This document shows positions 55,720-64,000 of a DNA stretch of 64,000 nucleotides, one piece after another. Each line of letters opens with the position of its first letter. The stretch's first letter is position 1. The position numbers were made by a program, and so were the translations under genes. This stretch comes from Cepaea nemoralis (lineage: Eukaryota; Mollusca; Gastropoda; Stylommatophora; Helicidae), in the NCBI GenBank assembly GCA_014155875.1, contig JACEFZ010004239.1, forward strand, positions 1-64,000, in the 5' to 3' direction. A model generated the notes under the pieces. That model was given only the letters and a program-made list of their open reading frames with translations. It was not told the DNA's origin and made no database searches.

Positions 55720-58700
55720 ATATGGCTGGAAATTTTTGCACTGCCCATACGAGGGACAAGCACTCTCTCGACGGTTGAATAATTCCTCTCTGCCTGGAGA
55801 AGTTTCTTGCTTGCGTATGCCACAGGTTTCAAAACCGAAGCATCGTCTTTTCCTTCCTGTAACAAAGCTGCCCCAATTCCAATCCCACTCGCATCTGTTC
55901 TCAACACAAATGGTTTGGAAAGGTCAGGGAGCTGTAATACAGGTTTGCTGACCAAGGCCTCCTTTAACTGACTATAGGCATTCTCACATTCTGGTGTCCA
56001 AATGATTTGGTCCGGGAATCCCTTTTTCAAGGTTTCCGTCAACGGAGCTCCCAGTTCAGTGAAATGTGGGATAAATTTGTGGTAGAACCCACACAACGAG
56101 AGAAAAGATCGCACATCCTTCTTCGTTTTTGGCCTTGGTGCATTTCTGATTTTCTCCAGGTTCTTCTCTTCTGGGACAATGTGTCCTGGAGTGATGGTGT
56201 GACCTAGAAATTCCAGAGTCTGGTAACCAATCATGCACTTGGTTGGACGAGCAGTAAGCCCTGCTTCCTTGAGTCTATTAAACACTCTCTCCAAGGATTG
56301 TAAGTGGTCATCCAAGCTGTCACTGGAAATCAGAATATCATCCATGAATGAGATGATGGATGGATCCTGTAACGGATCTAGTAAAGTCCTCATCATGCGT
56401 GTAAACACACTAGGTGCATTGCTGAGTCCAAAGGGCATGACCTTGAATTCGTAGTGTCCACTGGGTGTACTGAAAGCCAACAGTGGTCGAATCTCCGGTT
56501 TGACTGGTATCTGATAGTACCCCCGACTCAGATCCACCTTTGAAAAGTACCGAGCCTTATGGAGCCTAGCGAATAACTGAGTTGGATTCGGCAAAGGTTC
56601 CACCTGAAATTGTGTATGACTGTTCAGAAGTCGGTAGTCTATACACAACCGGTGTTCTCCACTTGGTTTCCGTAACAAAACTACCCCTGCATTGTATGGG
56701 GATGTGGATGGTGCAATCACGTCATCCTCCAGCAGTTTCTGTATTTCCTCCTCCAGGGCCTTTTCTTTAGAGAATGGCACTGGGTAAACCTTTTGACGAA
56801 CAGGCTCCTGTGTGGTCAAAGTCATCTCGAACTCCACCAACCTCGTTCGTCCTGGTTTATCAGTCAGTATCTCCTTATGAGACTTGAGAACCTGGGTTAT
56901 CCTTTCCCTCTCCTGGGAGGTCAGATCAGGGTTCACTTGCACATCCCTATAGGTTTCCTGGTGTACCAAGGGATATTCCCTGCCCTCGCTGGTTCCCACT
57001 TCAGTCTCCACTGCAACTGCCATTGCCATGAGGTGAGCTGCCTTGTCTCCGGGTCTCTCTTCGTATTTCCGCAAGAGATTGATATGGAAAATCTTCGACT
57101 TTCCCCGGATCCGGATCTGATAGTTGGTTCTGGATATCACCCTTTCCACGGGAAATGGTCCTTGCCAACCTATCTCCAGTTTGTTGTTTCCCGTTGGGAG
57201 TAGCAACAAGACTTTGTCTCCCACCTCTAGAGATCTTTCTTTAGACCTACGGTTGTAGTAAGCCGCATGTCTTTTCCTGGCCTTTTTCAAGTTTTGATTT
57301 GCCAGAGTCCATCCCTTGTGGAGTTTTTCTTTCAGTTCCTCCACGTATTTATAGGATGAGATCACTTCTTCTGACGTCCCCTCTTCAGTCCAACTCCTCA
57401 ACATGGCTTCCAACGGTCCTTTGATTGGACGACCAAACAGCAACGTAGCGGGTGGTAGTCCTGTTGAGCCATGAGGAACTTCCCGATAGGCAAAGAGTGC
57501 TGCTGGGATATATTCATCCCACCTATAAGGTTTTTCCTGCGCTAGTTTTCTGAGCATTGTCATCAACGTGCCGTTGAAACGCTCTACTTGTCCATTGGCT
57601 TGAGGGTGGTAAGGGCTGGTATGTATGTGGTTAGAGTGAAACACCCTAAATACCTCCTCCATGAGTTTTCCACAAAACTGAGATCCATTGTCCGTCAGAA
57701 TTTGATCCGGAAAGCCTAATCTGGTAAAGGCCTCCATCAGTGCGTCCGCCACTCTTTTCGAGTCAATCGTGGTCAACGGTATGGCCTCACCCCACATTGT
57801 ACAGCAATCCACCATTGTGAGTATATACATGTTCCTCTTCCTAGTCCTGGGAAGTGGACCCACGATATCGATGGCTACCCTCTCGAAAGGAGAGTTCATG
57901 ATGGGCATCTCACCCAACACCACCGGTGCTGTCCAGTGTTTCGGTGCCACCCTCTGGCACTCAGGGCATGACTTCACATACCGACGCACATCATCTGTCA
58001 TTCCCGGCCAATAGTAATGGCAGGAAATCCGCTGCATGGTGGCGGCAATACCCATGTGTCCACTAAAGGAGATGGTATGCCCCATATGAAGAATCTGGGA
58101 CCGGTGAGCTTTCGGGACGACCAACTGACCGTATAGGTTGTCTCCCCTTCCTGCTCTCCTGTAGAGTATCCTATTCTTCATGTAGTACTGCCCCCGTCCT
58201 GGTGGATCAGCACTTTTCTGCAGCTTTCTGTAGCAAGGACGTAAAGTATCATCCTCACTCTGGGCAGTTCGTAGCTCCCCCGGCATTGGGTTAGTCACAA
58301 TTGCGTCTGCCTCTTCCGTTTTCGTCTGAGAGCGAGTCTGCATTGCTCCCATATGGATTGGCTCCCTGGGCATTCCCAGAAAGACATACCGGAAACCTAG
58401 GATGACTGGAAAAATGGGATCGGTCAATACAGCGGCCTTGATGGTGCCGGTGACGTACCTTGACCGAATCTCCACATTAGCAATGGGCAACTTCATGACT
58501 ACAGCACTCTTCTGTGCAGGCTGTATCTCCATGGTCTCACCTGTGAATTGTTCTGGATGTACCAGATCCGCAGAAATCACGGCCTCCCCGTCCAGTCCTG
58601 TGTCGTATAAACACTCCACTTGACGACCGTTAACCTCTACCAATTCCACTACAGGTGGTTTTTCCTGGTCTGGAGTCTCTTCCTCGGCCTCGACCTGTTC

Positions 58701-58898
58701 GGTGGGCTCCACCTTAGGTTTCCCGGGGCACACGACGAATTGAGTGTCTCCTGACTTTCCCCTGCAGTCAATAGCATTGTGCGTAGTTCGACTTGCATTG
58801 GTTGCACCATTTCCCTGTCCTAGATTTTCTAGTGCCGGACTTGAGTGAGCTCTCCTGGTGGCGAGCTTCCTTGTTGACCTTGGCATTTTCCGTGACAA
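55674..58898 (-). CDS. pol: Gmr1-like Pol: protease, integrase, RT, RNase H
   Basis: The ORF has 1074 codons. Protease: VECLYDTGLDGEAV, active Asp in DTG 99-101. Integrase: zinc site H271/H274, H281 and C311-x2-C314; core D344 (AIDIVG), D403 (LTDNGSQF), E439 (GQVERFNG), giving D-D(35)-E; then a GPY/F-like module (GWQGPF at 577-582, FHINLLRKY at 604-612). RT about 690-900: IDYRLLN, KVDLSRGYYQIP, catalytic FMDD 851-854, FLGHTI. RNase H starts at about 990 with D1002 (TDASG) and loses frame after 1045. It has no initiating context of its own: it overlaps the gag frame at 58768-58898 in the +1 register, so it would be made as a Gag-Pol fusion. Confidence 0.92.
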   Translation of the reverse strand: MSRKMPRSTRKLATRRAHSSPALENLGQGNGATNASRTTHNAIDCRGKSGDTQFVVCPGKPKVEPTEQVEAEEETPDQEKPPVVELVEVNGRQVECLYDTGLDGEAVISADLVHPEQFTGETMEIQPAQKSAVVMKLPIANVEIRSRYVTGTIKAAVLTDPIFPVILGFRYVFLGMPREPIHMGAMQTRSQTKTEEADAIVTNPMPGELRTAQSEDDTLRPCYRKLQKSADPPGRGQYYMKNRILYRRAGRGDNLYGQLVVPKAHRSQILHMGHTISFSGHMGIAATMQRISCHYYWPGMTDDVRRYVKSCPECQRVAPKHWTAPVVLGEMPIMNSPFERVAIDIVGPLPRTRKRNMYILTMVDCCTMWGEAIPLTTIDSKRVADALMEAFTRLGFPDQILTDNGSQFCGKLMEEVFRVFHSNHIHTSPYHPQANGQVERFNGTLMTMLRKLAQEKPYRWDEYIPAALFAYREVPHGSTGLPPATLLFGRPIKGPLEAMLRSWTEEGTSEEVISSYKYVEELKEKLHKGWTLANQNLKKARKRHAAYYNRRSKERSLEVGDKVLLLLPTGNNKLEIGWQGPFPVERVISRTNYQIRIRGKSKIFHINLLRKYEERPGDKAAHLMAMAVAVETEVGTSEGREYPLVHQETYRDVQVNPDLTSQERERITQVLKSHKEILTDKPGRTRLVEFEMTLTTQEPVRQKVYPVPFSKEKALEEEIQKLLEDDVIAPSTSPYNAGVVLLRKPSGEHRLCIDYRLLNSHTQFQVEPLPNPTQLFARLHKARYFSKVDLSRGYYQIPVKPEIRPLLAFSTPSGHYEFKVMPFGLSNAPSVFTRMMRTLLDPLQDPSIISFMDDILISSDSLDDHLQSLERVFNRLKEAGLTARPTKCMIGYQTLEFLGHTITPGHIVPEEKNLEKIRNAPRPKTKKDVRSFLSLCGFYHKFIPHFTELGAPLTETLKKGFPDQIIWTPECENAYSQLKEALVSKPVLQLPDLSKPFVLRTDASGIGIGAALLQEGKDDASVLKPVAYASKKLLQAERNYSTVERVLVPRMGSAKISSHICMELSFESSLIINP

Positions 58899-60126
58899 CC
58901 TCCTTGGAAGTCACTTGACATGCTGCGAAGTGAGGGTTCTTAGCCTTCGATTTGCAGTCCCTCGTATTGTGAGAGGGTGACTTACAAATTGAACACCACT
59001 TCTCCGACCACGGTCGTTTTGGTGTAGAGCTTGAAGTGCTCTTGCTTCCCTCCTTCTTCTTCTCTGAACTATCCTCTGATTTTTGCACATAAGGTTCCCA
59101 CTTTTTGGTTCCTGAGTTTTTGGCTTTCTTCTTGTCATGTTTCTCTTGACTTTTGGTAGTTGGTGGAAAGGTTTTCCCCTGCCTCCCCATGTACCTCGAC
59201 GAACCGTTCTGCTAATTTAGTCACGAGGTCAATACGTTCCGCTCCTTGTTCTCCCAGGAACGTCCTGAGAGGTTTAGACATTTGCTTCTTCAGCTGGTCG
59301 ACCACCATGAGCTCTTCCAGACTCTCATAGTCATGTGCGAAACCCAGCCAAATCCATCCACTTATGGAGATAAGATTTTAGACGCAAACTGTAGGCGGCA
59401 AACAACTCCCCCGGTTCTCGTTTCGCTGCTCGAAATTTTTTCCGGTAGGTATGTGACGTAACCTCGAATCGTTTCAGCAGAGCCGTCTTTAACTTCGTCA
59501 TAATTGTTCTCATGTCCTGGTGGCAGGCGAGAATAAACCTCGTTTCTGGTCCCGCGTAAACCCTGGGATAGCTTAAGATTCCATCTGTTACGCTCCAGAC
59601 CCATAGCAACTGACATAGCCTCGAAGCGTTGAAGGTACTGGTCAATCTTCTCTTTGTCCTCCTCGTAGACCGCTAAAGGAAACTTCATAGCATGGTACCC
59701 ATGTCCACCTACTGGTGTTGAGCCTGGGATGGAGGAACCTCCAACTGCTCCCTCAGTTTCTCCATTAGATTGACTCTTCAACTCGAGTTCCCTCATCCGG
59801 TACTCGTGCTCCCTTTTCTGAGCCTCTGCTCCGCTTCCCGTTCCTAGCAGTTCTCACTTCAATTTCCTAGCTGCTTGCTCAGCTTCAAATTTCTTAGCTG
59901 CTTGCTCAGCTTCCAATTTCTTAGCTGCTTGCTCAGCTTCCAATTTCTTAGCTGCTTGTTCCAACTCCATCCTTCTCAATTCCAACTCGGCCTTTCGATC
60001 TTCCCGTTCTGCTTGACGATACTCTCTCTCCACTTCCTGTATGTAATCCGTTAGAGCAGAACCCGCCAATCCCATTTCTTCCCCCTTTGCCTTTAATTCT
60101 AACGTGGTTAGTTTAGGGGTGGCCAT
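58768..60126 (-). pseudogene. gag: Gmr1-like Gag, frameshifted
   Basis: Starts at Met 60126 (MATPKLTTLELKAKGEEMGL), then a coiled coil with a 10-residue repeat (EAEQAAKKL). Capsid-like YEEDKEKIDQYLQRFEAMSV, LLKRFEVTSHTYRKKF and a SCAN-like stretch (EELMVVDQLKKQM, DLVTKLAERFVE) follow, spread over shifting frames, then a CCHC zinc knuckle (CSICKSPSHNTRDC at about 58990-58945). The second knuckle is split: its CNQC half lies in the gag frame and its H-x4-C half in the pol frame. A stop or frame change also occurs near 59850, 59500 and 59330. A SCAN-like capsid end is known for Gmr1-like Gag, which supports the family call. Confidence 0.75.
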
Positions 60127-60373
60127 TATACAGAGAGGTAAGCTAGCAGGTCGAGTACAATATAACTGCAACTTACTATACAGATATATGAACAAGTACT
60201 ATAAATCTAGATATTACCACACACAGCGCATTCACTCAGTGACAAGAGTAGAATCAGGACCACAGACCTATGCAGACGTGTGAAGTGTGAACAGGTAAGA
60301 TATTATTCCTAACCCCTATCCACATTCACTCTAGCTGGATTCTCCAATATGATATCTCCCTCTTAAAACTAAG

Positions 60374-60535
60374 GATCCCGTGTCAAAAGACCCCGTTGAC
60401 GAGAGATCCCGCTGTCAAAGGTTCCTGCTTGCAGGAGATCTCGCTGTCCAAGGATTCCGTTTACGGGAGATTCCGCTGTCCAAAGATTCCGTTATCGAGA
60501 GATCCCGCTGTCCAAAGATCCCGGACGAGCCCCCA
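60374..60535 (-). repeat. 32-bp leader repeats ending at the primer site
   Basis: Units GATCCCGCTGTCCAAAGATT... start at 60374, 60405, 60437, 60469 and 60501. The last unit runs into the primer-binding site. Confidence 0.85.
60518..60535 (-). promoter_or_regulatory. Primer-binding site, tRNA-Pro type
   Basis: On the minus strand TGGGGGCTCGTCCGGGAT, 18 bases complementary to the 3' end of a typical tRNA-Pro, lies four bases inside the LTR end at 60540. It fixes orientation and the LTR boundary. Confidence 0.85.
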
Positions 60536-60539
60536 ATAA

Positions 60540-62754
60540 TGTCGTGTCCTCCTTTAAAGTGTCGTCCCTGGAGTGAAGAGAGTCAACACCCACATTATAA
60601 TATTTTTTTTCCTTATCAATATCCTGGAGAATCCACCAGCTTCCGTCCAACACACTCCATCAGCCTATGGACACCTTTTCCTATCACTCTCTCACTGTCG
60701 TACTATGCCCCCTCTCATACTTCCCCAACGCAACATACTCAACAACTCTTGCTTCTAAAAATTAATAAAGATTAATTTATTAAAAGAAAAGTGTAACGTA
60801 TATGAGACGTGTATGCGAAGAAAATGTGTGTCGTGTACTATAACATAAATGTATGTGTCAGCCTTCAAAGTTCAGGATCATAGTGTACACATCATGGCAA
60901 GGATTACACGACATCATTCAGAGTCAGTACGATAAGACCTCACCGAAGTCGTATCCTTCTCTCCAGACATGTCCTCCTCCAGGAACTCTGATGACCATGA
61001 GATCTGAATCTCATGTAAATATATAATCCGTGGAAAATACTAGTATTGTTCCTAACACAACTGTTCCTAATAGTTTATAGAAACTCCGGCTTCATAATTC
61101 CGGCGCGGTGAAACAAACCTGGAACACTGTCCTATGAACAGGACTTTTTGTCTCTTGCTAAATGTTCACTAGTTCTCACTATTAAACAGTTATTGTCTAT
61201 ACTCCAATAGAGTCCTTTATTTTTGTTCTAGTCATAAGTGAACTGAATATCCATCACTACTGGTGTGTTAAAACTGGTATGACCTAAACTCATTCGGTAT
61301 TTATCCTGTAGGATACATATACCATTCAGCTCCACTGAGCAATGTTGATCATCTTCCTCTAGCATAATCTCTGTTGTAAAGTTGCTGGCCAATCTTCCTG
61401 CGCCAAACTTTATCCGGGATCGGATTTTCTCTGGGTTTCGTGTTCTTCATTCCAACCAGAGGGACCTGTAACATAAATCATATAACCGGTGATAGCCTCC
61501 CCGTCACTGATCTCTATTAGATGATCGTGGCCATCGGCCTCGCTCAGAAAATACAATGAACCTACTCTGTCATGGACAGATGACTGAACACATAGGTTAT
61601 CATCAGGCCAAGACAAGAAAAAAAATCAACAAACAGAATGCGGACCCCCGCCCACCAGGGACCCCTACTGGAATCTCCCAATTATCCCTCATTACTCAAT
61701 TCTCAACTAGTAAAGCTTATCGACACTTCACTAATCTATTTTCAACTAACAGAGCCAAGTATCACTTCCCTACTCTAGCTAGTTTTCCACTACCAGTGCT
61801 AATCATCACACTTGGTTTTAACAAGGCTACAGCCTATATTAATTAGAACGAATATTATAATAGGTTATACCTTATGGCACTGCAGTTTACACTAAATTAC
61901 ATCTGATGGTAGCCATACAGGCTCGTGTAAACTAAATCAAATATCTCCTTCACACGTTAGATGTTCTAACTGCTGCAGTGCCAAGCATGTCTGCCTAGAT
62001 CCACATTTTCAAGTTCCCCTAGTTGGTCCCAACTCGGGTTTTTATGGCAACTCCTAAAGTTGATCACGTGACATTTTCCTTTATGCCCACACAGGTGGCA
62101 TATTGGGCAGACCCTCCCTTGTCAGGGATCCATCCTCCCTGGCTCCATCAATGTTAGATTTGTCATCACTGGTTTTGACATCCAAAACAATCTAGAGAGT
62201 TACTGTACAGTTCCAACAAAGGGTTTCGATACCAAGCTGCCAATCATGGTTTTCCAAACAACCTTACATTGTGCACGTGACGTTGTTGATGTCCTGCAGG
62301 TGTTTCACTGTTTCCAATAACAAGCCCTCAACTTTCTATCATGTGGTGACAGTCAAATCCGCCATTCCGTTTGATGTCGGGAAATACCAAATGACAGTCT
62401 GACCGTTTTCTCCCTAGTCGGGCACTTCCGACCTGTTGATAAACTGTCAATCTTCTGTTCAGTGGTGACAATCCCAGCCGCCATTTCGCCTGATGTCCGG
62501 AACTATAAATGACAGACAGGGCTGTTCCATGTACTGAGCTGGGCAATTCTATGTGATTCTATCTGTTATTGAACTGTCAACGCGGTGTCTGGATTCATCT
62601 CACTCACTAACCAATGTTTACTATTTGCTGACCCGATGTAACTCGTGCAGCTGTATTTACTCTGTTAGTTAAAATCGCTGTGGCCTAGAAAATATCCCGT
62701 TAATCAAACTTCTGTATTTTCATTATCTGGTTAACTCATGGCGATCTCGTGACA
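60540..62754 (-). repeat. Gmr1-like LTR shared by copies A and B
   Basis: 2215 bp, TGTC...GACA. It is the 5' LTR of copy A and at the same time the 3' LTR of copy B, whose polypurine tract (AAGAGGGGGCC on the minus strand) adjoins it at about 62756-62768. It aligns with 45807-46583 plus 53946-55454. No conserved ORF is seen inside. Confidence 0.9.
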
Positions 62755-64000
62755 TAGGCCCCCTCTTAAGAGAGTAGTCCATCTCACTCTTCTCCACCAT
62801 GAGTTCAATCCAGATGATTCATTCCTCTTCTTCAGGAGCTGGGTGTCTTGACAAGAAGTCCGCTCCAACATTTTCCTTCCCAGGAATGTACTCCACTGTG
62901 AAATTATAGGGTTGAAGTAACAACGACCACCGCATCAAACGGGCGTTGAGCTTCTGAGAAGTAGCCAGGAACATCAGGGGTTGATGATCAGACTGGACTC
63001 GAAACTTAACTCCATACAAATATGGCTGGAATTTTTGCACTGCCCATACGAGGGACAAGCACTCTCTCTCGACAGTTGAATAATTCCTCTCAGCCTGTAG
63101 AAGTTTCTTGCTTGCGTATGCTACAGGTTTCAAAACCGAAGCATCGTCTTTTCCTTCTTGTAACAAAGCTGCCCCAATTCCAATCCCACTCGCATCTGTT
63201 CTCAACACAAATGGTTTGGAAAGGTCAGGGAGCTGTAATACAGGTTTGCTGGCCAAGGCCTCCTTTAACTGACTATAGGCATTCTCACATTCTGGTGTCC
63301 AAATGATTTGGTCCGGGAATCCCTTTTTCAAGGTTTCCGTCAACGGAGCTCCCAGTTCAGTGAAATGTGGGATAAATTTGTGGTAGAACCCACACAACGA
63401 GAGAAAAGATCGCACATCCTTCTTCGTTTTTGGCCTTGGTGCATTTCTGATTTTCTCCAGGTTCTTCTCTTCTGGGACAATGTGTCCTGGAGTGATGGTG
63501 TGACCTAGAAATTCCAGAGTCTGGTAACCAATCATGCACTTGGTTGGACGAGCAGTAAGCCCCACTTCCTTGAGTCTATTAAACACTCTCTCCAAGGATT
63601 GCAAGTGGTCATCCAAGCTGTCACTGGAAATCAGAATATCATCCATGAATGAGATGATGGACGGATCCTGTAACGGATCTAGTAAAGTCCTCATCATGCG
63701 TGTAAACACACTAGGTGCATTGCTGAGTCCAATGGGCATGACCTTGAATTCGTAGTGTCCACTGGGTGTACTGAAAGCCAACAGTGGTCGAATCTCCGGT
63801 TTGACTGGTATCTGATAGTACCCCCTACTCAGATCCACCTTTGAAAAGTACCGAGCCTTATGGAGCCTAGCGAATAACTGAGTTGGATTCGGCAAAGGTT
63901 CCACCTGAAACTGTGTATGACTGTTCAGAAGTCGGTAATCTATACACAACCTGTGTTCTCCACTTGGTTTGCGTAACAAAACTACCCCCTGCATTGTATG
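62755..64000 (-). mobile_element. Gmr1-like copy B, 3' part of interior
   Basis: Nearly the same as 55455-56700. It continues beyond the window, so its 5' LTR and TSD cannot be seen. Confidence 0.88.
62819..63994 (-). CDS. pol: Copy B Pol: RT end and RNase H (partial)
   Basis: 391 codons: VVLLRKPSGEHRLCIDYR, KVDLSRGYYQIPVKPEI, FMDDILISS, FLGHTITPG and a complete RNase H (RTDASGIGIG, STVERECLSLVWAV with the Glu, VQSDHQPLMF, ENVGADFLSRHPAPEEEE, stop). Its RNase H is open where copy A is broken, which shows that the copy A damage is private. At 63982-63990 one extra C (ACCCCC instead of ACCCC) shifts the frame relative to copy A, so the apparent start MQG is not a real start. Confidence 0.88.
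   Translation of the reverse strand: MQGVVLLRKPSGEHRLCIDYRLLNSHTQFQVEPLPNPTQLFARLHKARYFSKVDLSRGYYQIPVKPEIRPLLAFSTPSGHYEFKVMPIGLSNAPSVFTRMMRTLLDPLQDPSIISFMDDILISSDSLDDHLQSLERVFNRLKEVGLTARPTKCMIGYQTLEFLGHTITPGHIVPEEKNLEKIRNAPRPKTKKDVRSFLSLCGFYHKFIPHFTELGAPLTETLKKGFPDQIIWTPECENAYSQLKEALASKPVLQLPDLSKPFVLRTDASGIGIGAALLQEGKDDASVLKPVAYASKKLLQAERNYSTVERECLSLVWAVQKFQPYLYGVKFRVQSDHQPLMFLATSQKLNARLMRWSLLLQPYNFTVEYIPGKENVGADFLSRHPAPEEEE

Larger units (their letters stand above)
55455..60539 (-). mobile_element. Gmr1-like Ty3/gypsy element, copy A interior
   Basis: Reading minus: primer-binding site, leader with 32-bp repeats, gag (broken), then pol as protease, integrase, RT, RNase H, then polypurine tract. 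It is bounded by LTRs at 60540-62754 and 45807-55454. Integrase before RT is the Ty1/copia-like order known among Ty3/gypsy relatives from the Gmr1 group. The RT and integrase sequences are Ty3/gypsy-like (FMDD, GPY/F-like module). Gag and RNase H carry frameshifts, so this copy is probably inactive. Confidence 0.9.

Noticed and set aside
60518..60535. Possible vertebrate-type retrovirus because of a tRNA-Pro primer site
   Set aside because: The pol sequence and domain order are Ty3/gypsy Gmr1-like, and no envelope gene is seen; tRNA-Pro priming alone is not diagnostic.

Overview
The window is eukaryotic, from an intron-rich animal genome packed with transposable elements. The only host gene I recognise is the 3' part of RINT1 (RAD50-interactor 1 / TIP20 family, vesicle tethering), read on the + strand from six exons between 74 and 28049 with GT-AG introns and a poly(A) signal at 28278. 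The mix of elements (RNase H-bearing non-LTR elements with GAA tails, Gmr1-like Ty3/gypsy elements, several tRNA-derived SINE families) suggests an invertebrate, perhaps a mollusc. That placement is inference and is not strong.

Layout. 1-28283: RINT1 exons separated by introns full of repeats. Intron 274-6683 holds a full-length non-LTR retrotransposon (LINE A copy 1, minus, 739-5727, with target-site duplication, TSD). Intron 6840-13354 holds a satellite of about 54 units of 67 bp (7321-10951) grown out of an RTE-like LINE 3' end, two SINEs with intact TSDs, and LINE RNase H fragments. Intron 14733-22398 holds a degenerate gypsy LTR element (15363-22239, minus). Intron 22518-27832 holds SINE, LINE C, LINE D and RTE fragments and a 55-bp tandem array.

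28284-33977: intergenic repeats, LINE B and RTE fragments, SINEs and simple repeats. 33978-42163: LINE A copy 2 (plus), interrupted by LINE B (minus, 34746-38114), which is itself interrupted by LINE C (plus, about 36187-37575). This is a three-level nest with readable TSDs for the outer two insertions.

42164-45806: mostly featureless DNA, then a gypsy RNase H remnant cut by the next element. 45807-64000: two tandem Gmr1-like Ty3/gypsy elements (minus) sharing one 2.2-kb LTR (60540-62754). Their pol order is protease, integrase, reverse transcriptase, RNase H, i.e. integrase comes before RT, unlike ordinary Ty3/gypsy elements. Inserted in the outer LTR of the first copy is a very young 7.36-kb LTR element (46584-53945). 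Its two 245-bp LTRs look identical, the TSD is AGTC, and I can recognise no protease, RT, RNase H or integrase. It carries a 478-codon ORF of unknown function, an in-frame 42-bp repeat array, a duplicated splice-acceptor/ATG module and a strongly C-depleted plus strand. This element is my best candidate for something undescribed.

No tRNA, rRNA, CRISPR or prokaryotic features are supported. All percentages and counts are by eye.
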